A stretch of 64,000 bases of DNA, from positions 310,001 to 374,000 of the forward strand of contig QYRS01000011.1 of assembly GCA_006503535.1 (NCBI GenBank). Direction: 5' to 3'. A program made the position numbers and the translations under genes. Below the pieces are notes generated by a model that saw only the letters and a list, made by a program, of their open reading frames with translations, made no database searches and was not told the DNA's origin. This stretch comes from Arthrinium phaeospermum (lineage: Eukaryota; Ascomycota; Sordariomycetes; Amphisphaeriales; Apiosporaceae). Shown here piece after piece: positions 11,089 to 22,772 of the stretch (position 1 is the first letter of the stretch; every line of letters begins with the position of its first letter).

Positions 11089-12544
11089 CCTGGCTGTTGG
11101 TTGCTCGGTGGGTGCCGCGATCGTTACACTTCCATCCTCCAGCTTGGCCACCAATTCCGAAGAAAAATTGTTGACTTGTCTTGATCGTGGAGTAAGTAAG
11201 TTATGAGCAGGGCGGAGTCATATCAAATAAGTATGACTCGAAAGGAAAAAATGAGAAATCAAAAGACGTGACGGCAGTTGCATTCACTTCGGCATGTCGT
11301 GACCACGAAGACCCCCCCAGCCCGGTACTGAGTCCGGCTTTTTTCTTTTCCATATTATTTTTACTGTAGTTGCGGGTATGCAAGGGAGTACTCACACCTA
11401 CATACAGTCATTTGTTTGTTCCGTATGTCTTCAAATCATCGACGGAAGCGACACCTATAAATTTTCCAGCCTGGCCAATGCGTGCTCGCAGTTTGCCTGC
11501 CGACCGACTTCGGATGCCGGACGCTTTTGCATTCACAAATGGCTGGCTCTTGTGCTCGTAGTCCGAGTTGTCCGAGCCAGAGCATCGGATGCGGGACGTT
11601 GCACAAAAATCAGCTGCCTAGGGTTGATTACCCCTTTGGGATCGCTTATGCACTCCTTGCTTTGCATGTCATTTCTATTCTTGCCAATCGTCTTCGACTA
11701 CAGACATGCTCCACTCCCAGATTCAAATCGTGTGGCAACATGTTCGCCTTTGGCCTTTGGTAATATACGCATAATACGTTACATGCATTCGCAGCAGTGC
11801 CTCAAGTACCCAGGTTCGCTTTACTCAGTAGTTGGAACAAAAGAACATGCTTGAAGAAGAAAAAGAAAAGTCTGTCCCGTTGTATGTGATCTGGGGATAT
11901 CGTCTAAAGATGACTTCTCTGCAGCAATTCCGTACAGTGTCTGCTCGTCCATTCAATATGTTGACCAGAATGTTGACAAATGAACATGTTTCAGGTCAAG
12001 AGAAAATACTCGGGTAATAATTAGCCGCTCAAAGGACATTTCTTGATCAGAACTGATTCAGCAGCCCCTTGATTCTGTATGGTAATTGGTAGTTGTTTCT
12101 GTGGCTGAAATGCAAGGAATCATGCAGTTTGTGTCCTTCGCACCACTCCGCAACATTCGGCCGCACGTTTACGGTGCACCGATGGATCAAGTCTGCTTCT
12201 TGTTGCTTAAACCTAGCTAGGGATTATGCACATCATGGAGCTCACCCCCGTCGACACATGACCAGCTCAGAACCGGCTCAGTGGCAGTGAACCGGGGACT
12301 CCCCCACCTCGCCGACGTTGATGAGGTTTGCTAGCTGGGGCTGATGCGAGGAAGGGATGGCGGCAAGATTGATTTGATGGCACATACTTGCTTGTCCTAC
12401 CCACCACTCGGATTTCTCAACGGAAATAGGGCTGAATACACATAGAGGCAACGGAGATAAGAAGACGCATTCTAGATGGCGCGACAAGACCCGGCCCATT
12501 CCAGGCCGCCTTGGCCGTCGGGAGGTCAGGTCGGTGACAGGCTA
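11089..12544. other. Intergenic
   Basis: Upstream of the receptor gene and downstream of the P450 gene. The open frames here are short, lack domains and overlap each other. The sequence is AT-richer than the genes around it. Nothing else is recognised. Confidence 0.5.
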
Positions 12545-14365
12545 TTATTGGACTCGACTCTCCTGGCGCTCCGAAGCGAGCACCCACATATCCCTGTGCG
12601 CCAAGAGCCCGCCAAAGCTGTCTTCCGTCCACGGCTGGTCCGGCCGCGCAAGGGACCAGTCGAAATTTCGCATCATCTACGCCATTCGGTTAGCGGACAC
12701 TCTGGCCAGCCCACATCACATGCTCTCTTCTTCCTCCTCTGTTCGGCCGGTGGGTGGGGAAGCGAGCGGGAAGTGGAGGGTTTGGGTTAGATGAACACTC
12801 TCGCTCTCTGACCTCGAAAATGGCCTTTCCAATCTCCATCGTGGCTATGAACTTCCCCATGCATTGGTACCTGCCGTGGCCGAACCCAAGCTCGTGAACG
12901 CGGTTCATGTTTGCCAGCTTCTCCTCGTCCTTCTCCTGGAGCCATCGCTCCGGTCGGAAGCTCGCGGCGTCCTCGCCGAAGATGTCCCGGTTGAGACGGT
13001 GCGTCCACACGGAGTAGAGGATGTTGGTGCCGCCGGGGATGAAGATGGATCGGCCGTCGATGACGACGGTGTCCCCACCATCGGGGACGCGCTTGGGAGA
13101 CGCGTTGGTCACCGGGGCATGGATGCGCATGCTTTCCTTGATGACGGCTTGCAGGTACGGCAGTTTGCGGGCGTCCGCGTCGGAGATGACTCCGTCGGCC
13201 GGGTTCGTGTCGGTCCGGAACGCGTCGATCTCGCTCTGCAACTTCGCATAGACGCGCGGGTGCGTCATCAGATACAGCAAGATGACGGTGATGGACGAAG
13301 CCGTGGTGTCGGCCCCGGCCACCATCTGCAGCGTCGTCTCGGAGAGGATCTGGTCCTCGGTGAGCCCGTGCCGGAAAAAGGAGCCGATCATGTCGGACCG
13401 CTTGTCGTTGGCGGCGTCGCGCTGCAGGCGATCCCGGATGATGTCGCGCGCGTTGGCCAGCAGCCGGCCGAAGCCCGTGGCGTCTTTGACCGACACGCCG
13501 ACGTGGCGGGCGACCAGGGGCAGGTGCAGGATTCGGTGCAGGCCGGTGGCCAGCACGAGGTTGAAGAACCACAGGCCCTCCTCCGACGAGCGGGCGATGT
13601 CGTCGACGTCTCGGTCCCCCTTGAGGTGCCCGAAGGGTCGGCCCCAGCTGATGTCGCTGATGACGTCGAGGGATAAGTACTGGACCTTCTTGGAGAAGTC
13701 CACGGGCTTCGCCAAGGCGTCCGTGGAAATGTACGTGGAGCGGAACAACTGGACAAATTCGGCAACGTGGACGTCAATCGACTTTTCCAGGCCGACATTC
13801 TCCTTTCCTGAATACTATCGTTGTACGCGTTTCCGGATCTCGTTAGCAAAATCGCTCTCGGTTTCTCTGCCGAATGCTGTGCTTACCCCTGACGCCATCC
13901 GTTGTCTCAAGTCCACGTGTTTCTCCTCGTCCATTTCGCTGAACATGTGATCTACGTCTCCCCTGTGCCGGGTGGCCTGATAGAACCAACCGGTCCGACG
14001 GTAGGGGGAGCGGACAGCGTTGATGCGCATTATGAGCTCGGGCGAGGCTGTAATCAAGTCATTGGGCCCTATTCGGGCAATGGGCCCTGTTTGTATGGTT
14101 AAACTTAGCCCGTTATCCAGCCGTGCGATGACCTGTTGTATGTCCGGCGGTGCTTACCATACTTCCTGCACGCCTCATCATATCTCAAGTGTGACTTCAG
14201 GCTCAAGATAGCCCACACATGCCATAAGTCGGACCACCCAGTGCTCCACGGGCCTGCGAAAGATCTCAGACGATAATATGCCTGCAATTTCTGCAGCAGA
14301 TAAGCGCCTAATACAATCGATACGATAGCCCAGCGAAGGTCATATAGGTCGGCGAGAACCCCCAT
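12545..14365 (-). CDS. Cytochrome P450 monooxygenase (pisatin-demethylase-like group)
   Basis: Four exons: 14365-14158, 14086-13887, 13814-12813, 12676-12545; 513 residues, all phases closing. An N-terminal membrane anchor (WAIVSIVLGAYLL) is followed by GPW, KYGPIARIGPNDLI and GYSGKEN. The I-helix AGADTT is at about 302-307 and the K-helix ExxR (KESMR) at about 363-366. FRPERW follows, and the heme loop FGHGRYQCMG carries the ligand Cys at about 454. The C-terminus is NFDWSL. The last intron uses a weak GTCAGA donor but gives the conserved FE-x-x-R-x-FDW junction. ER-bound hydroxylation or demethylation of a small lipophilic compound is the family role; the substrate is unknown. Close resemblance to the pisatin demethylase group is my impression and needs a search. 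Confidence 0.92.
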
Positions 14366-16283
14366 ATTGATGTGATGCTTTGGCTAATGGACTGGTGTAC
14401 CATGTTGTTCAGGAGGACCTGAAATAAAGTATGGAAAGGGAGAGAAATAACCGAGGGTGAGGAGGGGCTCTAGTAGATCACCAGACGTGACGGGGACACA
14501 CATATAAATTCTGCCCGAGCCGTTTAGTATGCAGCCAAGAGATGCAGTGGACCACTGCTACTCTACGATACAACCATGGCCGATGCATGTAGCTTGATTA
14601 CTGGGAGACTCACACAACAAAGTGCCGATCACAGGCGCGGGGTGCATTTGTTTTTCCATTCCCACCGCCCAATGCTATATCTCCGTTTCCCCGTGTTTGG
14701 AGTAACGAAGAAAGTTTTACAAGGATCGTTCCTCGCATCATGATAACGTAGGACGGGAGTTGATATTGGTTGTGAAATGCAATCGCTCACATAGCAAACG
14801 AGCTGTTGCCTCAGATCACAGCTTAAAATTCATGTATCACTCTTGATGGGCTTTGATCGTGCAAAGAATATGGAGAAGGGGAATATAATTAGTTTTATTA
14901 TTCAACTCATCGTACTCAGACCAAAGAAATGTTTAACTCGGCAAATATCTTGTCAAATTCAAATCGGCCACGATATCTTCTTGCTTGAGACTTCGGTGAA
15001 ACTCGTCCCAGAACGACGAGGAGGTAGTACCGCAGTCAGATAGGGACTCTCCAGTATGCATATTTGCATCACCAGGTTCAATAGGATCTTGAGCAGTCGT
15101 CTCTGGGAAATGTATTCACCCTTAACTCTACATTCGGGAGAATCAGAGTTGCCGATGATCATCTTATTGGAGGGAAATTGTCCAGCTTATAGCTGTTGCC
15201 GTTACTGTTGCTGTTGGTTATGTTTGTATTGAACGTGTACTGACTCATAATTAGCCAAAGGGGGAAGGGTCTGAGTTTCTATCCACCCCCTTCCATTCTA
15301 CCAAGATGTATCTACCACTTTCGCCCCTTTCTTTTACCCCTATCTAGCATCCATGAACGACAAGTAGGCACTAGCCTTACTCGACCAATGATCAATCCGC
15401 AAGAGCTTTGACTTCCGTCAACTATCAAGATTCTCTTAGAACTTGACTCACGAGAGCCGAAGCTCAATGTTGCAGCCTTGGTATGCAATGGTGCGGCTGT
15501 GCAGCTCGGAGAGGCGTAGCGAAAACAATAGGCCCGGCCATATAATTCAGGGGGTATACTGGAGTAACAAATGTCTCCAGGGTCTCGTTTGAGGAGCGAG
15601 ATGTTACCATGATGTCCTCGCTGATGAGTAGGGCGGCGGCAGATCCGAGGGGACTGGTTGTTGTCAGCCAGGGATCCCAATGTCACGACAATAGAACACG
15701 GATGACCAAAAAGGCAAGAACCGAGACCATGCCGCCGGTCAGACGGCCAGCTCATAGTGTTTTTTTGGTCCTCTGGGTCATCACAGTCGACGATACTGAG
15801 ATGCTTGACCAAAATCAGTATTCGGGGGAGTGATATCGTGGGAACTCCCCGTAGCCGGTTCCGTGCACAACTCAATTGGGATAGGTATAAGCAGCGCGCC
15901 GTCGAACTACTTGACGCATACACTCATGTTGCTGCAGCTGAGGTTGATGTAGACGAACCCGAGTGGTCCCCGCGTCCAACAGCCAATATTCATTGCCATC
16001 ACCAAATACCCCGGTAAAGATACTGATTGCTGTAGTTTCATATCTACTCGTGTAAGTATAATAAGTTGGATGCATTCTTTAGTATAGGAGAATCTATAAA
16101 CGGTTCTTTAAATGTGTCATTGTACTTGTCCGAATGCATGATGTTAATCTGTAGCGGGGTGCGCAGCACCAAGTTCTTGGCAAAAGCCGGATCGGCCAAT
16201 ACTGCCTGAACATCAACCTCATGCAACCACAACTCTGACCGACTACGAGTTGAAATCAGATTTGAAGACCTGAAGTTTGAAGT
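14366..16283. other. Gene-poor intergenic region
   Basis: No gene recognised. A 200-codon open frame on the minus strand (about 15923-15312) has no ATG start, domain or coding look and is treated as chance. The first part is the promoter of the P450 gene. Confidence 0.5.
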
Positions 16284-16501
16284 TATCCCCTCGAGTGCTA
16301 AAGCGCTGCCCTCCGTACAATACTTTCGGTAAATGATCGACGAGTCTGTGCGAAACGGTACAAAGCCAGTATGTCCAATCAGAGCTGGTGGTTAGCACGT
16401 CGGATATTCAAAAACGGAACGCCGATCACATTAAACCATCCTTGGTTAGTACAATACGTGATTTTTGGTGAAGGGGCAGCGCTTTAGCACTCGAGGGGAT
16501 A
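16284..16501. mobile_element. MITE-like element with 26-bp terminal inverted repeats and TA flanks
   Basis: Left arm 16286-16311 (begins TCCCCTCGAGTGC) and right arm 16474-16499 are perfect reverse complements over 26 of 26 bases. Each end is bordered by TA (16284-16285 and 16500-16501), as expected of a Tc1/mariner-superfamily target duplication. The element would be 214 bp, and the 162 bp between the arms has no coding capacity, which fits a non-autonomous MITE. The caveat is that TA is palindromic and extends the repeat by chance easily. Other copies in the genome would settle it. Alternative: a long stem-loop of unknown role. Confidence 0.6.
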
Positions 16502-17176
16502 TACAATCAAAGTTCTCAGTCTCTGACTGTTGCCGGAAGACTCCAGTTTTAGTACTGATTTGTGTCATATTTCGAGTGGTGATCTGGCGCATGACCCCTT
16601 TGGAGCAGGCACTTACACGCTCACCTAAGCTCCCCCAAAGAGCTCACTGACTCGACACATGCACTCGACACATGCGCCGACTCTCTGGCATTTGGGCTGC
16701 CAATTGATCCAAATCCACAGCACATAACTCATTCCCAGCATGGTAGTTCTGCCAAAAAGCACTGGAAACCTCCCTACGAGATCCATCATGCCTTCAGATA
16801 TGGACAATGAATGTAGACCAGGGCTCATGTAGCGAAGATCGTATGCAGACCATGGCCGACTGTCTACACTCGACTTGCCCTTCTGTAAACCAGAGAGTCG
16901 AAACGTCCAGCTCTTTCCTAGGCCTCTCAGACGTCGGATGCGACTGCCATGGACGCTGGGTACTGGCACAATAAGCCCCCGGTACTGCTGGAGGTCGTTG
17001 GTACGATGCTGCCCTCTCCTGCCATCGTGGGGCGGCAATGGTGAACCCGTCGTCTTCCAATAGATGTATCCAGATATGAGGAGGCGTTCCTCGGTGACAA
17101 AAACCGTCAGTCTCTTGCTTGTCCATGGTACAAGAGGAACTACCGTCGTGATATCCTCGACCTATCTTCCTTTGCG
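16502..17176. other. Intergenic
   Basis: Two overlapping open frames of 137 and 162 codons lie on the minus strand (17282-16625). Neither has a recognisable domain. They could be a decayed coding region, but there is no positive evidence. Confidence 0.4.
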
Positions 17177-17184
17177 TATATAAG
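17177..17184 (+). promoter_or_regulatory. TATA box upstream of a possible small gene
   Basis: TATATAAG lies about 150 bases upstream of the ATG at 17335. It is a good match to the TATA consensus in an otherwise gene-poor stretch and supports transcription on the plus strand. Confidence 0.4.
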
Positions 17185-17334
17185 TCCAACTCATGTGCAT
17201 CCGCCGACTGAACAGCACTTCTACAATCTCTTCTCTTTATTTTCTGCTCGTCGCAGTACTGCAAGGCTATATTACCCCGCATCTGTCAGCATATCTTTTT
17301 TCGCGCGTAAGATTTGGTGTCCGCGAAGCCCAAC

Positions 17335-17610
17335 ATGGCCGTGTCGTCGCATCGTGGTGTTTTGGTCAACCCAGCTGGGGACCAAGAGCTCAACCAACCC
17401 CACCCACATCCAATTCAGCCCATCGACCCAGTAAGTTCATTATGCTTTGCTGCAAAAGAAAAAAGAAGTGTTATTATCAGTGAGATGCTAGTCAGCTAAT
17501 TGAACTTTTATCAAGATGTTTGGAAAATAATACAGGTTCCTAACGGTCCTGCTGTGACGGATACTGCTATATGGGCTTTTTATGGGATCGATCTCAATGC
17601 TAGTTGTTAG
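17335..17610 (+). CDS. Possible 56-residue two-exon hypothetical protein
   Basis: Exons 17335-17430 and 17536-17610, joined in phase 0 by an intron with a consensus GTAAGT donor, a GCTAATT-like branch region and a TACAG acceptor. The ATG is in a good context (CCCAACATGGCC), 150 bases after a TATA box. The protein begins MAVSSHRGVLVNPAGDQEL, has a proline/histidine-rich middle (QPHPHPIQPIDP) and ends GIDLNASC. It has no signal peptide and no known domain. It may be a real small gene, or the remaining first exons of a decayed larger one whose sequence turns AT-rich just downstream. Confidence 0.3.
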
Positions 17611-18262
17611 GTGTTAATGTCGAGTTTTAATGCACGCGGGATAGCCTCAAAAATCATCCATTGCCAATTGCCACACTGCTGTGGGACGCCGTATACTTTA
17701 GCCTCTACGAATTAGAATTAAATTAATTAACCCTTTTATAACTTAATAATAAAGTAATAATTTCATTACTTAATGCTATAACCCTTAAATAAATTATAAT
17801 AATAATATAAAAAAATAAAGCAGTTAATTCTATTATGTTATAATTCTTAAAATTAGTAAAAATGTAGGCATTAAGGTGGCTCACGTGTGGCTGCAAATTG
17901 AGCTGATCATTTACACGTGACTCCGCGTACAGCCGTCGCGATCCAGCCCAAAAGTAGGATCCATTCAACGTGACGAGATCTTGCTGCATCGATTGGTGCG
18001 ATCAGTAGCACCGGCAACCTTATGGCAAAGATCACGTCGCAACCACCCTGCGTTTCATCCCTCAATGGTGCTTGATTGACAGGACGACCTACGAGTTGCT
18101 GTTGCCTACATCCGTCGCCCCCTTCAAGTTGCGCAACCTGGAACCTGCAACCTGGTACTGAACACACACCAAGCGTCGCATCGCATCGCATGGGCTTTTA
18201 GTGCTTTCTCAACCAACTTTTCTTTTTTCATAGAGGGCAAGCATCATTTGTTTGAAGACAAC
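17611..18262. other. Intergenic with AT-rich island
   Basis: From about 17710 to 17868 the sequence is almost only A and T, in sharp contrast to its flanks. It resembles the remains of a repeat mutated by RIP, but no element ends or coding traces are left. The last part is the promoter of the DUF4211 gene. Confidence 0.5.
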
Positions 18263-20428
18263 ATGCCGGCCACCAAGAGAAAGCGACAGGCGCGCCTGAC
18301 CTTTGAGCCGACTGGTGCATCAAGTTCGCCTCATCAGCGCATGTCGCCCGCTAGAATAAGGTATTCCAATCAGCCGGTCATGCCGTCTCGCTCGTCGCCT
18401 TTGAAGCCGGTGAGCTTGAAGCGTTCGTCTGGCACCCAGAAGACACTTGGCGAAGCTACGGGTATGTGCATTATTTGTTGTTTCCGTCATTTCCTTTAAT
18501 TGGCATTCACTATGATTGTTCTAATCGAGCGTTCTGTTTGTACTGGCCATTGACTCTTTTTTTCCTCTTGACCTCCCCACGTTTTCGTTTTCCTTCTACC
18601 AAAGAAGTGAGCTGCCACTGAACATCGCCATTACACGCTGGGCCTGTGATCTTCCATCTCAAGTTTTTTTTTGTCACTGCATTCATGCCAATTTGTTAGG
18701 CCGACTTCTTACCACAAAATGCGAACAGACAAGGTCAGCGCCAGTCAGCCTGTCGCCAGCTTCATGCCCAGATTTACTGGCAGTCAGCGTCGCGCCTTGG
18801 CAGACTCATCTGATGAGGAGGCCGCAACTGAAGGCGTAGTACTGCATGATAGTTCTGGCGGCGAAGATGAGCTGCCATCTCTGGAGCAGATCCCTCCGCC
18901 ACGTTCTTCTCAGTCAGTGTCTACAAGATTAAAGCGCACTGTGCTTTCTGACGACGATGATGAAGAGGAAGAGGACGATCAGCCTGTGCCTCCGAGTTCA
19001 TCGCGACGTCGCGCTCCACTTCTCAATCTGGTCTCCGATGAAGAGAAAGAGGACGATGAGGATGATGTGCCTGTACCTCCTAGCTCTTCACGACGTCGCG
19101 CTCCCGTCGTCAACCTGGACTCTGACGATGATGATGAGCTGGTTATCTTGTCTCCAGCAAAGAGGAGAAAGACCGGTCCTAGTTCGCAGCCACGCCGGTC
19201 TAGCAGCGACCAAAACTCATCAGATGAACAACCCGACCAATCTCCCACCAAGTCGGGTAGAAAGCTTGTCGCTAGAAAAGGTAAATTGAGTCAACATCCA
19301 GCTTCGTCACCAACCAAGCGCCATAAAGGCCATCGAAGCGACAAGCAGAAGAAGATGGAGCTACTCAAACGTCGCAGAGCCGGCGAGAAGATCGAACAAC
19401 TCACATCATCGGAGTCGGAAGATGATGGCGAGAAACGCGGACTTTACGACACAGATAGCGACGAGGGAATGCAAGCCTTGAAAGAGTTCGACGATGACGA
19501 TGACGAGGTGGACGTTGAGGCAGAACTTCCACCTCCTTCGAAAAAGTCGAAAAAGTCCAAGAAGTCAAAGTCGAAAGCACGCAAACGAGACAGCGACGAG
19601 GAGAAAGACAGCGACCTGGACTCCTTTATCGAGTCAGACGAGGATGGTCCTCTTGGTGCACCCGACATTGCTATTCCCTTGGAGTTCACCGCACAGGCGA
19701 CCATGCCATTGAAGGATCAGTTCCCATACGTAGTGGAATGGCTGGTACATAATCGGATCAACCCCCGTTTCGACCGAGAAGATCCTGTGTACACCAATGC
19801 CTGGCGCAAGCTGGATGACGAAGTTCGTGGCTTGGCCTCTTCCAAATTCACCAGCTCGGCGTGGAAGCCCGAATTCTACCGTACCCTTCGCGGTCGACCA
19901 AAGATCGATACTTACGAGATGGATGCTGGCGATGCCGGCAAGTATGAAACCTGCGAGGCGTGTGGTCGTAGTGGACATCCGGCAACCTGGCGTATCGAGT
20001 TCCAAGGCACGCCGTATCGGAAAGAGACGCTGGACGAAATCGAGTCTGATTCGGACTCCGACAGCGATGGGGATGATGACGACAACGCCTCGGTCGACTC
20101 GCAAGGCAACTCGCTCCCTCCGACCAACAAGCAGTGGGTCGTGGGGTCGACTTGCTGCAGCAACGCCGAGACTGCGCACAGCCTTCTGCATTGGAAGTAT
20201 GCGCTGAAGGAATGGGTCGAGGACCGGCTTGAGCGCGACGGCTGGATGAAGCCAAACAAGCTTAAGGAGCGTGAGAAGCTGAAACCAAAGAAGCGCAACA
20301 AGCTAGCCAACGCGATTGTCGATGGCTGGCGTGATACGGGCGTTGTAAAGGCTCTCTATGGCGACTTCAAGCAAAACCTTGAGAACGCCCGGAACAAGAC
20401 AACTACGGGACGTGGTCGTTGGCGTTAA
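18263..20428 (+). CDS. DUF4211-domain nuclear protein
   Basis: Two exons: 18263-18461 and 18729-20428; 632 residues. The N-terminus is MPATKRKRQARLTFEPT, a basic stretch common to this family. The middle is very acidic and serine-rich, with basic clusters that look like nuclear localisation signals (KKSKKSKKSKSKARKR). The DUF4211 domain covers about residues 365-565 and includes LDSFIESDEDGPLG, FPYVVEWLVHNRINPRF, a putative metal pair C-x-x-C (CEACGRSGHP), a later GSTCCSNAETAH, and LLHWKYALKEWV. Two tandem 29-residue units (VPPSSSRRRAP followed by a hydrophobic core and an acidic run) resemble SUMO-interacting motifs. The intron is long (267 nt), and its acceptor (AACAG at 18728) was picked by phase, so a small extra exon is possible. 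Function is unknown. Confidence 0.82.
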
Positions 20429-20901
20429 GAGACTTACTAGGCACCTATGCGGATTCGCAAGGATGAAGGGGCCTACGAAAGGCGGACAATTTTGTTACGA
20501 GGAATGAATCATGGCAATATCGATTTCTGGCATGAAGGTTTCACGGTCAGTGGTAGGCAGCGTATTCTTTTCCAGGCATTACACGGCGTGAGGGGGTTTT
20601 CATATTGGGTCGCAGTCTTCTTGTTTTGCAAGAGGACTTTACGTTTGAGGTGGTGACTTCACCTCATTACCCAACGGCTTGGAATGTGATCAGGCCGCAA
20701 AGCATTTGATATAGGATAAGGGGGCAGGTACACATTCGTATAAATCGATTCATTTTCATAGGAGAAACCATGCTGTCCGGTCATATAAGTTGTGAGCCAC
20801 ATGTGTTCAGGACTTGTCTAGATCACGGTGAATAAGAAAATCCATATTGATATCAACTTCTCCTAGTAACGCGAAACATCCTCAAAATATCATGCATGCT
20901 C
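20429..20901. other. Intergenic, convergent 3' ends
   Basis: 3' flanks of the DUF4211 and dioxygenase genes. Nothing else is recognised. Confidence 0.5.
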
Positions 20902-21909
20902 TCAGCTGTACTGCTGAACATACGCTTTACGGTGTTGGTTCTCATCCAACTCGTTGCTCCGGTTGAGGGGCGTCCACTTAGGCTCGTCCTTGAACAGACG
21001 CATGGCCTGGATGTACTGCAATCATGTTAGATAGGTACATATGCTCCGGGGAAATTGTAGACCTCAGTCCTGGTGGTACATACGTTGCTCTCGCTTGTGG
21101 TGAATCTGTGGTAAATACCAGGGGGCAAGATGATCAAGTCGTCCTGTGCATCATGACCTTGTTAGTAATTTTTTAATTACAAGCTGCGATGCTCGCCCCA
21201 GCATTCAAAAACGTCGTCACATACCTTCTCCAGGTAGATCCGCATCCACTCGTCGCCGCGGCTGCGGACGTCGAAGTAGCCGGCGCCGTCGCGGATGTAG
21301 CGGATCTCCTCGTCCTCGTGCAGGTGCTCGGAGAAGAAGCTCTTGACCTTCTCCTCGTAGACGTCGCCCATCTTCTCGGGGCTCACGATGACCTCGTCGC
21401 GGTTGCGGTACCCCCGCTCCGCGGCCAGCTGGTCCACCGTCGCCAGCGTCGGGTGCCGCGAGTACGTCACGCCCACGGCGGCCAGCTCGGCCTCGCTCAG
21501 GGCGCGGCCGCTGTCGTGGGGGAGGCGCTGGTCGCCCTGGTGGTGGTCATGGTTAGTTATTAGGTGCTACCTCGGGACTCGAAAAGGGAGGGAGCGAGAG
21601 AGGGGGGTCGATTCAGGGGGGCCGGCCGATGAGATGGGGGAAAATAAAGCAAACGTCCAGGAGGCATTCGATGCTCATCCAATAAAGTCAAAGTGGATAG
21701 GTATAGAAAAGGAGATTCGCCATGATGATGAGATGAGAATCTCACGATGTGCGCAATTCGTCACAGCATGAGTGGGCTGAAGTTGCGCCGCGAAATATGA
21801 CGATGCGGGGTTTTTGATGGCCGTGCAACAACTATCTCATCCATCGTTCGTTTCGTTTTTTGCCTTCTTGGCAACTTACCTCGACATTGTCATACCAGTA
21901 GGCCTTCAT
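20902..21909 (-). CDS. ADI1: Acireductone dioxygenase
   Basis: Four exons: 21909-21880, 21536-21225, 21143-21084, 21015-20902; 171 residues. The first exon encodes only [10 protein letters not shown]. This cupin enzyme of the methionine salvage pathway oxidises acireductone to the 2-keto acid precursor of methionine plus formate. Metal ligands of the family are present: His81, His83 and Glu87 in [10 protein letters not shown], and His126 in PPGIYHRF. Length agrees with eukaryotic ARD (about 180). The C-terminus [15 protein letters not shown] is also typical. The first intron is 343 nt, long for this genome; the others are about 70-80 nt. All donors are consensus. Which metal (Fe or Ni) is used cannot be told from the sequence. 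Confidence 0.95.
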
Positions 21910-22772
21910 TTTCGTTGGTCGGGGTTTTCGTCCAGTTCTTTGGATGTAAAATTGCTATAGCAATGGATTGTTGGGGATAGACCAAAATTACTGGAAAATT
22001 TGGTAACTCTTCACATGAAAAACGGTGATCATCTCATCTTGATATACCGCAACCCAAAGAGAGAGAGACCCTGAGAATAGTGCTTGCATATTGCCCCGCC
22101 TGAGCACGCCATTAGCGCTGATTCAACCGGCTGGTGACGTCGGTGGGGCAATCAGGCACTCTGGCACGCTCATTGACTGGACCGATTATGGTCAGCATGG
22201 TGAGTGTTGCAGCGTGGTATCGTCAAATATTCTCAGCATACTGTTACAAACGTTGATGCACAGTGCATAATGTAGATATATGCAGTACGAGCTGGTGACC
22301 GGCACTGAAGCAGCAAATGTCTTAGTTACGACAGCGACCCCCCTGCCTAAACATTGTTACCAGTACGTGATGAGTGCATTGAATATGTAGGTAAGTGTTC
22401 GACAAAGCGATGCTACAAGGTATGTTAGACACTCAATACATATCCATTTCAGTATGCCAGGCTGAGTCTGGTCAATTTCAGGTCAACTACCACACATATG
22501 TCGAGTATAAGAGAGCGGAGTGAGTAGCAGGTAAGAAGAGGCCGTAGAGAGTCAACTCTATCAGTGAAATTCATTCGTAATCATGTAACCCACCATAAAT
22601 ACAAACGAATGTGTGGTAACACCCTTCGTCTAAGCACACCCACTATTGGTGTAAAGGTCAACCTTGTCTAACGCCGTAATGGATATCCCCTATGCAGTCC
22701 TTGCCATGCCTCGCCACCGTGAAAGTAGAATTCAAACGCTTGCAGGAATCGAATACTGATTTGTCAATCCCT
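21910..22772. other. Intergenic
   Basis: Promoter of the dioxygenase gene and 3' flank of the Derlin gene. No domain-bearing ORF, repeat or RNA gene is recognised. Confidence 0.5.

Noticed and set aside
15312..15923. 203-codon minus-strand frame in the gene-poor region
   Set aside because: No ATG start, no recognisable family and no coding-like pattern.
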